DNA from: Calliopsis andreniformis
Lineage: Eukaryota; Arthropoda; Insecta; Hymenoptera; Andrenidae
Assembly: GCF_051401765.1 (NCBI RefSeq)
Contig: NW_027480467.1
Coordinates: 434,001 to 498,000, forward strand
Length of the DNA: 64,000 nucleotides
Direction of reading: 5' to 3'
The notes beneath the pieces were generated by a model. The model made no database searches. It had not been told where the DNA came from and saw only the letters and a list, made by a program, of their open reading frames with translations. How positions within the stretch are numbered: the stretch's first letter is position 1; every line of letters begins with the position of its first letter. Positions 37,050-49,054 of this stretch are shown in pieces. The position numbers were made by a program, and so were the translations under genes.

Positions 37050-37516
37050 ATTTAGGATTGAGGATTGAGGATTGAGGATTGAGGATTGAGGATTGAAGAT
37101 TGAGGATTGAGGATTGAGGATTGAGGATTGAGGGTTGTGGATTGAGGACGAGGACTGAGGGTTGAATATTTATGTTTGAGGTCTGAGGATTGAGGATTGA
37201 GGATTGAGAATTAAGGATTGAGGATTGAGGATTGAAGATTGAGGATTGGGTATTGAGGATTGAGGGTTGAGGATTGAAGATTGAGGATAGGGTATTGAGG
37301 ATTGAAGAATGATGATTGGGGACTGAGGATTGAGGATAGAATATTGAGTAATGAGGATTGAAGATCGACTATTGAGGATTGCGAATTGAGGATTGAGGGT
37401 TGAGGATTGAGGATTGAAGATTGAGCATTGAGGATTGAAGGTTGAGGATTGTGGATTGAGGATTGAGGATTGAGGCTTGAATATTGAGGATTGGGGACTG
37501 AGTGTTGAGGGTTGAG

Positions 37517-37648
37517 TGATGAGAATTTATGTTTCTGGATAGAGATTTGAAGAGTGCAGATTGAGTATTGAGTATTGAAAACTGTGAATTGAGGATATTC
37601 TATTGAGGATTGAGGATTGACAACTGAATGTTGAGGACTGAGGGCTGA
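37517..37648 (+). repeat. Island 51, type Yc
   Basis: GAGATTTG form with private GAAGAGTGCAG. Left neighbour of T. Confidence 0.87.
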
Positions 37649-37917
37649 AGAATGAGGATTCAGGTTTGAGGATTCAGAATTGAGGTTTGAGGACTGAGGA
37701 TAGAGGATTGAAGATTGAGTATTGAGGATTGAAGATTGAGGATTGAGGATTGAGGATTGAGGACAGAGGATTGAGGATTGAAGATTGAGTATTGAGGATT
37801 GAAGATTGACGATTGAGGATTGAGGATTGAGGATGGAGGATTGAGGATTGAGGATTGAGGATTGAAGATTGAGTATTGAGGATTGAAGATTGAGGATTGA
37901 GGATTGAGGATTGAGGA

Positions 37918-37991
37918 TTGAAAACTGTGAATTGAGCATATTCTATTGAGGATTGAGTATTGACAACTGATTGTAGAGGACTGAGGGCTGA
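37918..37991 (+). repeat. Island 52, type T (5' truncated)
   Basis: Same truncation point as islands 17 and 32. Confidence 0.88.
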
Positions 37992-38620
37992 AGATTGAGG
38001 GTTCCGGATTGAGGATTCAGAATTGAAATTTGAGGACTGAGCATTGAGGATTGAAGATTGAGTATTGAGGATTGAAGATTGAGAATTGAGGATTGAGGAT
38101 TGAGGACTGAGGATGAGGGCTGAGGGTTGAGGATTGAGGTTTGAGGACTGAGGACTGAGGATTGAGGATTGAGAATTGAGGATTGAGGATTGAGGGTTGA
38201 AGATTGAGGATTGGGTATTGGGGATTGAAGAATGAGGATTGAGGATTGAGGATTGAGGATTGAGGATTGAAGATTGAGTATTGAGGATTGAAGATTGACG
38301 ATCGGGGATTGAGGATTGAGGGTTGAGTATTGAGGATTGAGGATTGAAGATTGAGTATTGAGGATTGAAGGTTGAGGATTGTGGATTGAGGATTCAGGAT
38401 TGAAGATTGAGTATTGAGGATTGAAGATTGAGGATTGAGGATTGAGGATTGAGCATTGAGGATTGAAGATTGAGTACTGAGGATTGAAGATTAAGGTTGA
38501 GGATTGAGGATTGAGGACTGAGGATTCAGGATTGAGGATTGAAGGTTCAGTGTTGAGGATTGTAGATTGAGAATTGAGGATTGAGGATTGAACATTGAGG
38601 GCTGAGTGTTGAGGGTTGAG

Positions 38621-38751
38621 TGATGAGAATTGATGTTTGTGGATAGAGATTGAAGATTGCAGATTGAGTATTGAGTATTGAAAACTGTGAATTGAGTGTA
38701 TTCTATTGAGGATTGAGGATTGACAACTGATTGTTGAGGACTGAGGGCTGA
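38621..38751 (+). repeat. Island 53, type G
   Basis: 131 bp, typical G. Confidence 0.88.
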
Positions 38752-39212
38752 AATTGAGGGTTCCGGGTTGAGGATTCAGAATTGAAATTTGAGGACTGAG
38801 CATAGAGGATTGAAGATTGAGTATTGAGGATTGAAGATTGAGAATTGAGGATTGAGGATAGAGGATTGAGGATGAGGGCTGAGGGTTGAGGATTGAGGTT
38901 TGAGGACTGAGGACTGAGGATTGAGGATAGAGAATTGAGGATTGAGGATTGAGGGTTGAAGATTGAGGATTGGGTATTGAGGATTGAAGAATGAGGATTG
39001 AGGATTGAGGATTGAGGATTGAGGATTGAAGATTGAGTACTGAGGATTGAAGATTGACGATCGAGGATTGAGAATTGAGGATTGAGTATTGAGGATTGAG
39101 GATTGAAGATTGAGTATTGAGGATTGAAGGTTGAGGATTGTGGATTGAGGATTGAGGATTGAGGATTGAGGATTGAATATTGAGGATTGGGGACTGAGTG
39201 TTGAGGGTTGAA

Positions 39213-39344
39213 TGATGAGAATTGATGTTTGTGGATAGAGATTTGAAGATTGCAGGTTGAGTATTGAGTATTGAAAACTGTGAATTCATTATATTCTATT
39301 GAGGATTGTGGATTGACCACTGATTGTTGAGGACTGAGGGCTGA
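39213..39344 (+). repeat. Island 54, type M
   Basis: Followed by eight consensus heptamers where islands 34 and 42 have ten. Confidence 0.88.
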
Positions 39345-39924
39345 AGATTCAGGATTCAGGATTGAGGATTCAGGATTGAGGTTTGAGGACTGAGGATTGA
39401 GGATTGAGGATTGAGGATTGAGGATTGAGGATTGAGGATTGAGGATTGAGGATTGAAGACTGAGGATTGGGTATTGAGGATTGAACATTGAGGATTGAGG
39501 ATTGAGGTTTGAGGAGTGAAGATTGAGGATTGAGGATTGAGGATTGAGGATTGAGGATTGAGGATTGAAGATAGAATATTCATGATTAAAGATTGAGGGT
39601 TGAGGATTGATGGTTGTGGATTGAGGACGAGGACTGGGTGTTGAATATTGATGTCTGAGGTCTGAGGATTGAGGGTTGAGAATTGAGAATTGACGAATGA
39701 GGATTGAAGATTGAGGATTGGGTATTGAGGATTGACGAATGAGGATTGAGGATTGCGGATTGAGGATTGAAGATTGAGTATTGAGGATTGAAGATTGAGG
39801 ATTGAGGATTGACGATTGAGGATTGGGGATTGAGGATTGCGGATTGAAGATTCAGGATTGAGGATTGAAGATTCAGAATTTAGGATTAGGATTGAACATT
39901 GAGTACTGAGTGTTGAGGGTTGAG

Positions 39925-40042
39925 TGATGAGAATTTATGTTTCTGGATAGAGAGTTGAAGATTGCAGATTGAGTATTGAGTATTGAAAACTGTGAATTGA
40001 GGATTGAGGATTGACAACTGAATGTTGAGGAATGAGGGCTGA
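39925..40042 (+). repeat. Island 55, type Ya with 14-bp deletion
   Basis: 118 bp. Exactly two heptamers are lost, including ATTCTAT, so GAATTGAGGATTGAGG replaces the hallmark core. Confidence 0.9.
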
Positions 40043-40770
40043 AGATTGAGGATTCAGGATTGAGGATTCAGAATTGAGGTTTGAGGACTGAGGACTGAGG
40101 ATTGAAGATTGAGTATCCAGGATTGAAGATTGAGGATTGAGGATTGAGGATTGAGGATTGAGGATGAGGGCTGAGGGTTGAGGTTTGTGGTTTGAGGACT
40201 AAGGACGGAGGATTGAGGATTGAGAATTGAGGATTGAGGAATGAGTATTGAAGATTGAGGATTGGGTATTGAGTATTGAAGATTGAAGATTGAGGATTTA
40301 GGATTGAGGATTGAGGATTGAGGATTGAGGATTGAGGATTGAAGATTGAGGATTGAGGATTGAGGATTGAGGATTGAGGGTTGTGGATTGAAGACGAGGA
40401 CTTAGGGTTGAATATTTATGTTTGAGGTCTGAGGATTGAGGATTTAGGATTGAGAATTGAGGATTGAGGATTGAGGATTGAAGATTGAGGATTGGGTATT
40501 GAGGATTGAGGATTGAGGAATGAAGATTGAGGATAGGGTATTGAGGATTGAAGGATGATGATTGAGGATTGGGGATTAAGGATTGAGGATTGAATATTAA
40601 AGTATTGAGGATTGAAGGTCGACTATTGAGGATTGCGTATTGAGGATTGAGGGTTGAGGATTGAGGATTGAAGATTGAGTATTGAGGATTGAAGGTTGAG
40701 GATTGTGGATTGAGGATTGAGGATTGAGGCTTGAATATTGAGGATTGGGGACTGAGTGTTGAGGGTTGAG

Positions 40771-40902
40771 TGATGAGAATTGGTGTTTGTGGATAGAGAT
40801 TTGAAGATTGCAGGTTGAGTATTGAGTATTGAAAATTGTGAAATCATGATATTCTATTGAGGATTGAGGATGGACCAGTGATTGTTGAGGACTGAGGGCT
40901 GA
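40771..40902 (+). repeat. Island 56, type K
   Basis: CCAGTG form; followed by GAAGATTCAGG, shared with island 60. Confidence 0.88.
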
Positions 40903-41468
40903 AGATTCAGGATTCAGGATTGAGGATTCAGGATTGAGGTTTGAGGACTGAGGATTGAGGATTGAGAATTGAGGATTGAGGATTGAGGATTGAGGATTGA
41001 GGATTGAAGACTGAGGATTGGGTATTGAGGATTGAACATTGAGGATTGAGGATTGAGGTTTGAGTGGTGAAGATTGAGGATTGAGGATTGAGGATTGAGG
41101 ATTGAGGATTGAGGATTGAAGATTGAATATTGATGATTAAAGATTTAGGGTTGAGCATTGAGGGTTGTGGATTGAGGACGAGGACTGAGTGTTGAATATT
41201 GATGTCTGAGGTCTGAGGATTGAGGATTGAGAATTGAGAATTGAGGAATGAGGATTGAAGATTGAGGATTGGGTATTGAGGATTGACGAATGAGGATTGA
41301 GGATTGCGGATTGAGGATTGAAGATTGAGTATTGAGGGTTGAAGATTGAGGATTGAGGATTGAGGATAGGGGATTGATGATTGCGGATTGAAGATTCAGT
41401 ATTGAGGATTGAAGATTCAGAATTGAGGATTAGGATTGAACATTGAGTACTGAGTGTTGAGGGTTGAG

Positions 41469-41600
41469 TGATGAGAATTTATGTTTCTGGATAGAGAGTT
41501 GAAGATTGCAGATTGAGTATTGAGTATTGAAAACTGTGAATTGAGGATATTCTATTGGGGATTGAGGATTGACAACTGAATGTTGAGGACTGAGGGCTGA
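41469..41600 (+). repeat. Island 57, type Yc
   Basis: ATTCTATTGGGG form; lies 38 bp before the tandem junction. Confidence 0.88.
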
Positions 41601-41720
41601 AGGTTGATGATTCAGGATTGAGGATTCAGAATTGAGGTTTGAGGATTGTGGATTGAGGATTGAGGATTGAGGATTGAGGATTGAATATTGAGGATTGGGG
41701 ACTGAGTGTTGAGGGTTGAA

Positions 41721-41852
41721 TGATGAGAATTGATGTTTGTGGATAGAGATTTGAAGATTGCAGGTTGAGTATTGAGTATTGAAAACTGTGAATTCATTAT
41801 ATTCTATTGAGGATTGTGGATTGACCACTGATTGTTGAGGACTGAGGGCTGA
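41721..41852 (+). repeat. Island 58, type M
   Basis: Tandem copy of island 54 (offset 2,508). Confidence 0.9.
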
Positions 41853-42432
41853 AGATTCAGGATTCAGGATTGAGGATTCAGGATTGAGGTTTGAGGACTG
41901 AGGATTGAGGATTGAGGATTGAGGATTGAGGATTGAGGATTGAGGATTGAGGATTGAGGATTGAAGACTGAGGATTGGGTATTGAGGATTGAACATTGAG
42001 GATTGAGGATTGAGGTTTGAGGAGTGAAGATTGAGGATTGAGGATTGAGGATTGAGGATTGAGGATTGAGGATTGAAGATAGAATATTCATGATTAAAGA
42101 TTGAGGGTTGAGGATTGATGGTTGTGGATTGAGGACGAGGACTGGGTGTTGAATATTGATGTCTGAGGTCTGAGGATTGAGGGTTGAGAATTGAGAATTG
42201 ACGAATGAGGATTGAAGATTGAGGATTGGGTATTGAGGATTGACGAATGAGGATTGAGGATTGCGGATTGAGGATTGAAGATTGAGTATTGAGGATTGAA
42301 GATTGAGGATTGAGGATTGACGATTGAGGATTGGGGATTGAGGATTGCGGATTGAAGATTCAGGATTGAGGATTGAAGATTCAGAATTTAGGATTAGGAT
42401 TGAACATTGAGTACTGAGTGTTGAGGGTTGAG

Positions 42433-42550
42433 TGATGAGAATTTATGTTTCTGGATAGAGAGTTGAAGATTGCAGATTGAGTATTGAGTATTGAAAACTG
42501 TGAATTGAGGATTGAGGATTGACAACTGAATGTTGAGGAATGAGGGCTGA
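42433..42550 (+). repeat. Island 59, type Ya with 14-bp deletion
   Basis: Tandem copy of island 55, with the same deletion. Confidence 0.9.
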
Positions 42551-43278
42551 AGATTGAGGATTCAGGATTGAGGATTCAGAATTGAGGTTTGAGGACTGAG
42601 GACTGAGGATTGAAGATTGAGTATCCAGGATTGAAGATTGAGGATTGAGGATTGAGGATTGAGGATTGAGGATGAGGGCTGAGGGTTGAGGTTTGTGATT
42701 TGAGGACTAAGGTCGGAGGATTGAGGATTGAGAATTGAGGATTGAGGAATGAGTATTGAAGATTGAGGATTGGGTATTGAGTATTGAAGATTGAAGATTG
42801 AGGATTTAGGATTGAGGATTGAGGATTGAGGATTGAGGATTGAGGATTGAAGATTGAGGATTGAGGATTGAGGATTGAGGATTGAGGGTTGTGGATTGAA
42901 GACGAGGACTGAGGGTTGAATATTTATGTTTGAGGTCTGAGGATTGAGGATTGAGGATTGAGAATTGAGGATTGAGGATTGAGGATTGAAGATTGAGGAT
43001 TGGGTATTGAGGATTGAGGATTGAGGAATGAAGATTGAGGATAGGGTATTGAGGATTGAAGGATGATGATTGAGGATTGGGGATTAAGGATTGAGGATTG
43101 AATATTAAAGTATTGAGGATTGAAGGTCGACTATTGAGGATTGCGTATTGAGGATTGAGGGTTGAGGATTGAGGATTGAAGATTGAGTATTGAGGATTGA
43201 AGGTTGAGGATTGTGGATTGAGGATTGAGGATTGAGGCTTGAATATTGAGGATTGGGGACTGAGTGTTGAGGGTTGAG

Positions 43279-43410
43279 TGATGAGAATTGGTGTTTGTGG
43301 ATAGAGATTTGAAGATTGCAGGTTGAGTATTGAGTATTGAAAATTGTGAAATCATGATATTCTATTGAGGATTGAGGATGGACCAGTGATTGTTGAGGAC
43401 TGAGGGCTGA
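43279..43410 (+). repeat. Island 60, type K
   Basis: Tandem copy of island 56. Confidence 0.9.
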
Positions 43411-43976
43411 AGATTCAGGATTCAGGATTGAGGATTCAGGATTGAGGTTTGAGGACTGAGGATTGAGGATTGAGAATTGAGGATTGAGGATTGAGGATTG
43501 AGGATTGAGGATTGAAGACTGAGGATTGGGTATTGAGGATTGAACATTGAGGATTGAGGATTGAGGTTTGAGTGGTGAAGATTGAGGATTGAGGATTGAG
43601 GATTGAGGATTGAGGATTGAGGATTGAAGATTGAATATTGATGATTAAAGATTTAGGGTTGAGCATTGAGGGTTGTGGATTGAGGACGAGGACTGAGTGT
43701 TGAATATTGATGTCTGAGGTCTGAGGATTGAGGATTGAGAATTGAGAATTGAGGAATGAGGATTGAAGATTGAGGATTGGGTATTGAGGATTGACGAATG
43801 AGGATTGAGGATTGCGGATTGAGGATTGAAGATTGAGTATTGAGGGTTGAAGATTGAGGATTGAGGATTGAGGATAGGGGATTGATGATTGCGGATTGAA
43901 GATTCAGTATTGAGGATTGAAGATTCAGAATTGAGGATTAGGATTGAACATTGAGTACTGAGTGTTGAGGGTTGAG

Positions 43977-44108
43977 TGATGAGAATTTATGTTTCTGGAT
44001 AGAGAGTTGAAGATTGCAGATTGAGTATTGAGTATTGAAAACTGTGAATTGAGGATATTCTATTGGGGATTGAGGATTGACAACTGAATGTTGAGGACTG
44101 AGGGCTGA
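43977..44108 (+). repeat. Island 61, type Yc
   Basis: Tandem copy of island 57, ATTCTATTGGGG form. Confidence 0.9.
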
Positions 44109-44139
44109 AGGTTGATGATTCAGGATTGAGGATTCAGAA

Positions 44140-44877
44140 TTGAGGTTTGAGGACTGAGGATTGAGGATTGAAGATTGAGTATTGAGGATTGAAGATTGAG
44201 GATCGAGGATTGAGGATTGAGGATTGAGGATTGAAGATTGAGGATTGGGGACTGAGTGTTGAGGGTTGAATGATGAGAATTGATGTTTGTGGATTCAGAA
44301 TTGAAGATTGCAGATTGAGTATTGAGTATTGAAAACTGTGAATTGATGATATTCTATTGAGGATTGAGAATTGGCAACCGAATGTTGAGGGCTGAGGGCT
44401 GAAGATTGAGGATTCAGGATTGAGGATTCAGTAATGAGGTTTGAGTACTGAGGATTGAGGATTGAAGATTGATTATTGAGGATTGAAGATTCAGGATTGA
44501 GGATTGATGATTGAGGATTGAGGATGAGGTCTGAGGGTTGAGGATTGAGGTTTGAGGACTAAGGACAGAGGATTGAGGATTGAGAGTTGAGGATTGAGGA
44601 TTGAGGATTGAAGATTGAGGATTGGGTATTGAGGATTGAAGGTTGAGGATTGTGGATTGAGGATTGAGGATTGAGGATTGAGGATTGAGGATTGAGGATT
44701 AAGGATTGAAGGCTGAATATTGATGAATGAAGGTTGAGGATTGAGGATTGAAGGTCGTGGGTAGAGGACGAGGACTGAGGGTTGAGTATTGATACTTGAG
44801 GCCTGAGGATTGAGGATTGAGGATTGCGAATTAAGGGTTGAGGATTTAAGATTGAGGATTGGGTATTGAGGATTGAA
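44140..44877. repeat. Q segment
   Basis: Continuation of the higher-order repeat after the tandem duplication. It matches 32,623-33,360 at offset 11,517 and includes island Q at 44,271 and the GGTCGTGGGTAGAGG segment near 44.75 kb. Confidence 0.8.
44271..44402 (+). repeat. Island 62, type Q
   Basis: Same as islands 38 and 46. Confidence 0.88.
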
Positions 44878-44915
44878 GAATGAGGATTGAGGATTGAGGA
44901 TTGAGGATTGAGGAT

Positions 44916-46554
44916 TGAAGATTGAGGATTGAAGATTGAGTATTGAGGACTCAAGGTTGAAGATTGAGGATTGAGGATTGAGGTTTGAGGACTGAGGATT
45001 TAGGGTTGAGTGTTGAGGATTGAGGATTGACGCTTGAGGATTGAGGATTGAGGATGGAGGATTGAAGAGAGAGGACTGAGTGTTGAGGATTGAGTGGTGA
45101 GGATTGAGGATTGAGGACTGAGCATTGAGGATTGAAGATTGAGTATTGAGGATTGAAGATTCAGAATTGAGGATTGAGGATTGAGGATTGAGGATGAGGC
45201 CCGAGGGTTGAGGATTGAGGTTTGAGGACTGAGGACTGAGGATTGAGGATTGAGAATTGAGGATTGAGGATTGAGGGTTGAAGATTGAGGATTGGGTATT
45301 GAGGATTGAAGAATGAGGATTGAGGATTGAGGATTGAGGATTGAGGATTGAGGATTGAAGAGTGAGTATTGAGGATTGAAGATTGACGATCGAGGATTGA
45401 GAATTAGGATTGAGTATTGAGGATTGAGGATTGAAGATTGAATATTGAGGATTGAAGGTTGAGTATTGTGGATTGAGGATTGAGGATTGAGGATTGAATA
45501 TTGAGGATCGGGGACTGAGTGTTGAGGGTTGAATGATGATAATTGGTGTTTGTGGATAGAGATATGAAGACTGCAGATTGAGTATTGAGTATTGAAAACT
45601 GTGAATTGATGATATTCTATTGAGGATTGAGGATTGACCACTGATTGTTGAGGACTGAGGGCTGAAGCTTGAGGATTCAGTATTGAGGATTCAGGATTGG
45701 GGTTTGAGGTGAGAGGACTGAGGATTGAGTGTTGAGGATTGAGAATTGAGGATTGATGATTGAGGATTGAAGATTGGCTGTTGAGGATTGAACATTGAGT
45801 ATTGAGGATTGAGGATTGAGCATTGAGGATTGAAGGTTGAATATTGATGAATGAAGATTGATAATTGAGGATTGAGGGTTGTGGATTGGGAACGAGGACT
45901 GAGGGTTGAGTGTTGATGCCTGAGGTCTGAGGATTGAGGATTGAGGATTGCGAACTGAGGATTGAGGATTGAGGATTAAAGATTGAGGATTGGGTATTGA
46001 GGATTGAAGAATGAGGATTGAGGAATGAGGATTGGGGAATGAGTATTGAGGATTGAGGATTGAATATTGAGTATTGAGGATTGAATATTGAGGATTGAGG
46101 ATTGAGGACTGAGGATTGAGGATTGAAGATTGAGTATTGAGGATTGAAGATTGAGGATTTAGGATTGAGGATTGAGGATTGAGGATTGAGGATTGAGGAT
46201 TGAAGATTGAGGATTGAGGATTGAGGATTGAGGATTGAGTGTTGTGGGTTGAAGACGAGGACTGAGGGTTGAATATTTACGTTTGGGGTCTGAGGATTGA
46301 GGATTGAGGATTGAGAATTGAGGATTGAGGATTGAGGATTGAAGATTGTGGATTGGGTATTGAGGATTGAGGATTGAGGAATGAAGATTGAGGATAGGGT
46401 ATTGAGGATTGAAGGATGATGATTGAGGATTGAGGATTGAGGATTGAGGATTGAATATTGCGTATTGAGGATTGTATGTCGACTATTGAGGATTGCGAAT
46501 TGAGGATTTTGGGTTGAGGATAGATAATTGAAGATTGAGTATTGAGGATTGAAC
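44916..46554. repeat. N block with GACTCAAGG marker, copy 2
   Basis: Second copy of 27,115-28,753 (offset 17,801). The longest minus-strand open stretch of the window (518 codons, 45,000-46,556) falls here only because few stop-making variants occur. It ends where GATTGAACATTGAGG replaces GATTGAAGATTGAGG. Confidence 0.8.
45534..45665 (+). repeat. Island 63, type N
   Basis: GATATGAAG shared with island 39; private ACTGCAG makes a PstI site at 45,571. Confidence 0.87.
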
Positions 46555-47398
46555 ATTGAGGATTGAGGATTGAGGATTGAGCATTGAGGGTTGAAGGTTG
46601 AATATTGATGAATGAGGATTGATAGTTGAGGATTGAGGGTTGTGGATTGAGAACGAGGACTGAGGGTTGAGAGTTGATGCCTGAGGTCTGAGGATTGAGG
46701 ATTTAGGATTGCGAACTGAGGATTGAGGATTGAGGATTGAAGATTGAGGATTGGGTATTGAGGATTGAAGAATGAGGATTGAAGAATGAGGATTGGGGAA
46801 TGAGTATTGAGGATTCAGGATTGAATATTGAGTATTGAGGATTGAATATTGAGGATTGAGGATTGAGGATTGAGGATTGAGGATTGAAGATTGAGTATTG
46901 AGGATTGAAGATTGAGGATTTAGGATTGAGGATTGAGGATTGAGGATTGAGGATTGAGGATTGAAGATTGAGGATTGAGGATTGAGGATTGAGGATTGAG
47001 GGTTGTGGATTGAAGACGAGGACTGAGGGTTGAATGTTTATGTTTGAGGTCTGAGGATTGAGGATTGAGGATTGAGAATTGAGGATTGAGGATTGAGGAA
47101 TGAAAATTGAGGATTGGGTATTGAGGATTGAGGATTGAGGAATGAAGATTGAGGATAGGGTATTGAGGATTGAAGGGTGATGATTGAGGATTGAGGATTG
47201 AGGATTGAGGATTGAATATTGAGTATTGAGGATTGAATATTGAGGATTGAGGATTGAGGATTGAGGATTGAGGATTGAGGATTGAGTATTGAGGATTGAA
47301 GATTGAGTATTGAGGATTGAAGGTTGAGGATTGTGGATTGAGGATTGAGGATTGAGGCTTGAATATTGAGGATTGGGGATTGAGTGTTGAGGGTTGAG

Positions 47399-47530
47399 TG
47401 ATGAGAATTTATGTTTCTGGATAGAGAGTTGAAGATTGCAGATTGAGTACTGAGTATTGAAATCTGTGAATTGAGGATATTCTATTGAGGATTGAGGATT
47501 GACAACTGAATGTTGAGGAATGAGGGCTGA
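47399..47530 (+). repeat. Island 64, type Ya
   Basis: GAGTACTGAG and GAAATCTGTG, both shared with island 72. Confidence 0.88.
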
Positions 47531-48210
47531 AGATTGAGGATTCAGGATTGAGGATTCAGAATTGAGGTTTGAGGACTGAGGATTGAGGATTGAAGATTGA
47601 GTATCGAGGATTGAAGATTGAGGATTGAGGATTGAGGATTGAGTATTGAGGATTGAATATTGAGGATTGAGGATTGAGGATTGAGGATTGAGGATTGAAG
47701 ATTGAGTATTGAGAATTGAGGATTGAGGATTGAGGATTGAAGATTGAGTATTGTGTATTGAGTATTGAAGATTGAAGATTGAAGATTGAGGATTGAGGAT
47801 TGAGGATTGAGGATTGAGGGTTGTGGATTGAAGACGAGGACTGAGGGTTGAATATTTATGTTTGAGGTCTGAGGATTGAGGATTGAGGATTGAGAATTGA
47901 GGATTGAGGATTGAGGATTGAAGATTGAGGATTGGGTATTGAGGATTGAGGATTGAGGAATGAAGATTGAGGATAGGGTATTGAGGATTGAAGGATGATG
48001 ATTGAGGATTGAGGATTAAGGATTAAGGATTGAATATAAACGTATTGAGGATTGATGGTCGACTATTGAGGATTGCGTATTGAGGATTGAGGGTTGAGGA
48101 TTGAGGATTGAAGATTGAGTATTGAGGATTGAAGGTTGAGGATTGTGGATTGAGGATTGAGGATTGAGGCTTGAATATTGAGGATTGGGGACTGAGTGTT
48201 GAGGGTTGAG

Positions 48211-48342
48211 TGATGAGAATTGGTGTTTGTGGATAGAGATTTGAAGATTGCGGGTTGAGTATTGAGTATTGAAAATTGTGAAATCATGATATTCTATTGA
48301 GGATTGAGGATGGACCACTGATTGTTGAGGACTGAGGGCTGA
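48211..48342 (+). repeat. Island 65, type K
   Basis: CCACTG form with GCGGGTTG, shared with island 73. Confidence 0.88.
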
Positions 48343-48922
48343 AGATTGAGGATTCAGGATTGAGGATTCAGGATTGAGATTTGAGAACTGAGGATTGAGG
48401 ATTGAGGATTGAGGATTGAGGATTGAGGATTGAGGATTGAGGATTGAGGATTGAAGACTGAGGATTGGGTATTGAGGATTGAACGTTGAGGATTGAGGAT
48501 TGAGGTTTGAGTGGTGAAGATTGAGGATTGAGGATTGAGGATTGAGGATTGAGGATTGAGGATTGAGGATTGAAGAATGAATATTGATGATTAAAGATTG
48601 AGGGTTGAGGATTGAGGGTTGTGGATTGAGGACGAGGACTGAGTGTTGAATATTGATGTATGAGGTCTGAGGATTGAGGATTGAGAATTGAGAATTGAGG
48701 AATGAGGATTGAAGATTGAGGATTGGGTATTGAGGATTGACGAATGAGGATTGAGGATTGCGGATTGAGGATTGAAGATTGAGTATTGAGGGTTGAAGAT
48801 TGAGGATTGAGGATTGAGGATAGGGGATTGATGATTGCGGATTGAAGATTCAGTATTGAGGATTGAAGATTCAGAATTGGGGATTAGGATTGAACATTGA
48901 GTACTGAGTGTTGAGGGTTGAG

Positions 48923-49054
48923 TGATGAGAATTTATGTTTCTGGATAGAGAGTTGAAGATTGCAGATTGAGTATTGAGTATTGAAAACTGTGAATTGAGG
49001 ATATTCTATTGAGGATTGAGGATTGACAACTGAATGTTGAGGACTGAGGGCTGA
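48923..49054 (+). repeat. Island 66, type Yc
   Basis: Typical Yc, preceded by GGGGATTAGGATTG as at 56,096. Confidence 0.88.

Larger units (their letters stand above)
37050..41638. repeat. Higher-order repeat, copy 3 (Yc-T-G-M-Ya-K-Yc)
   Basis: Repeats 22,000-26,610 (offset 15,049 on the left) and 28,913-32,623 (offset 9,030, then 9,016 and 9,009). The offset steps are whole units: two fewer consensus heptamers near 39.4 kb and a 14-bp loss in the Ya island at 39,925. Its right part is unit 1 of the 2,508-bp tandem. Confidence 0.85.
39131..41638. repeat. 2,508-bp tandem duplication, unit 1 (M-Ya-K-Yc)
   Basis: Followed directly by a near-identical unit. By eye I found four substitutions between the units: 40,190/42,698, 40,205/42,713, 40,403/42,911 and 40,445/42,953. 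Hand counting gives six 6-mers and one 8-mer inside the unit, so 359 units less five bases, which equals 2,508 exactly. Confidence 0.92.
41639..44146. repeat. 2,508-bp tandem duplication, unit 2 (M-Ya-K-Yc)
   Basis: The junction at 41,639 joins GAATTGAGGTTTGAGGA of the unit end to TTGTGG of the unit start through the shared heptamer TTGAGGA. After 44,146 the sequence continues as 32,630 onwards, as expected if the duplication was inserted into one pre-existing copy. Confidence 0.92.

Noticed and set aside
45000..46556. 518-residue minus-strand open frame, and some 80 similar ones across the window
   Set aside because: They are ILNPQSS heptads read from the satellite. The repeat has no minus-strand stop in any frame, starts come from chance CAT variants, several overlap in two frames, and indels between copies are mostly multiples of 7 without regard to 3. 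No conserved domain, signal peptide or codon bias is seen.
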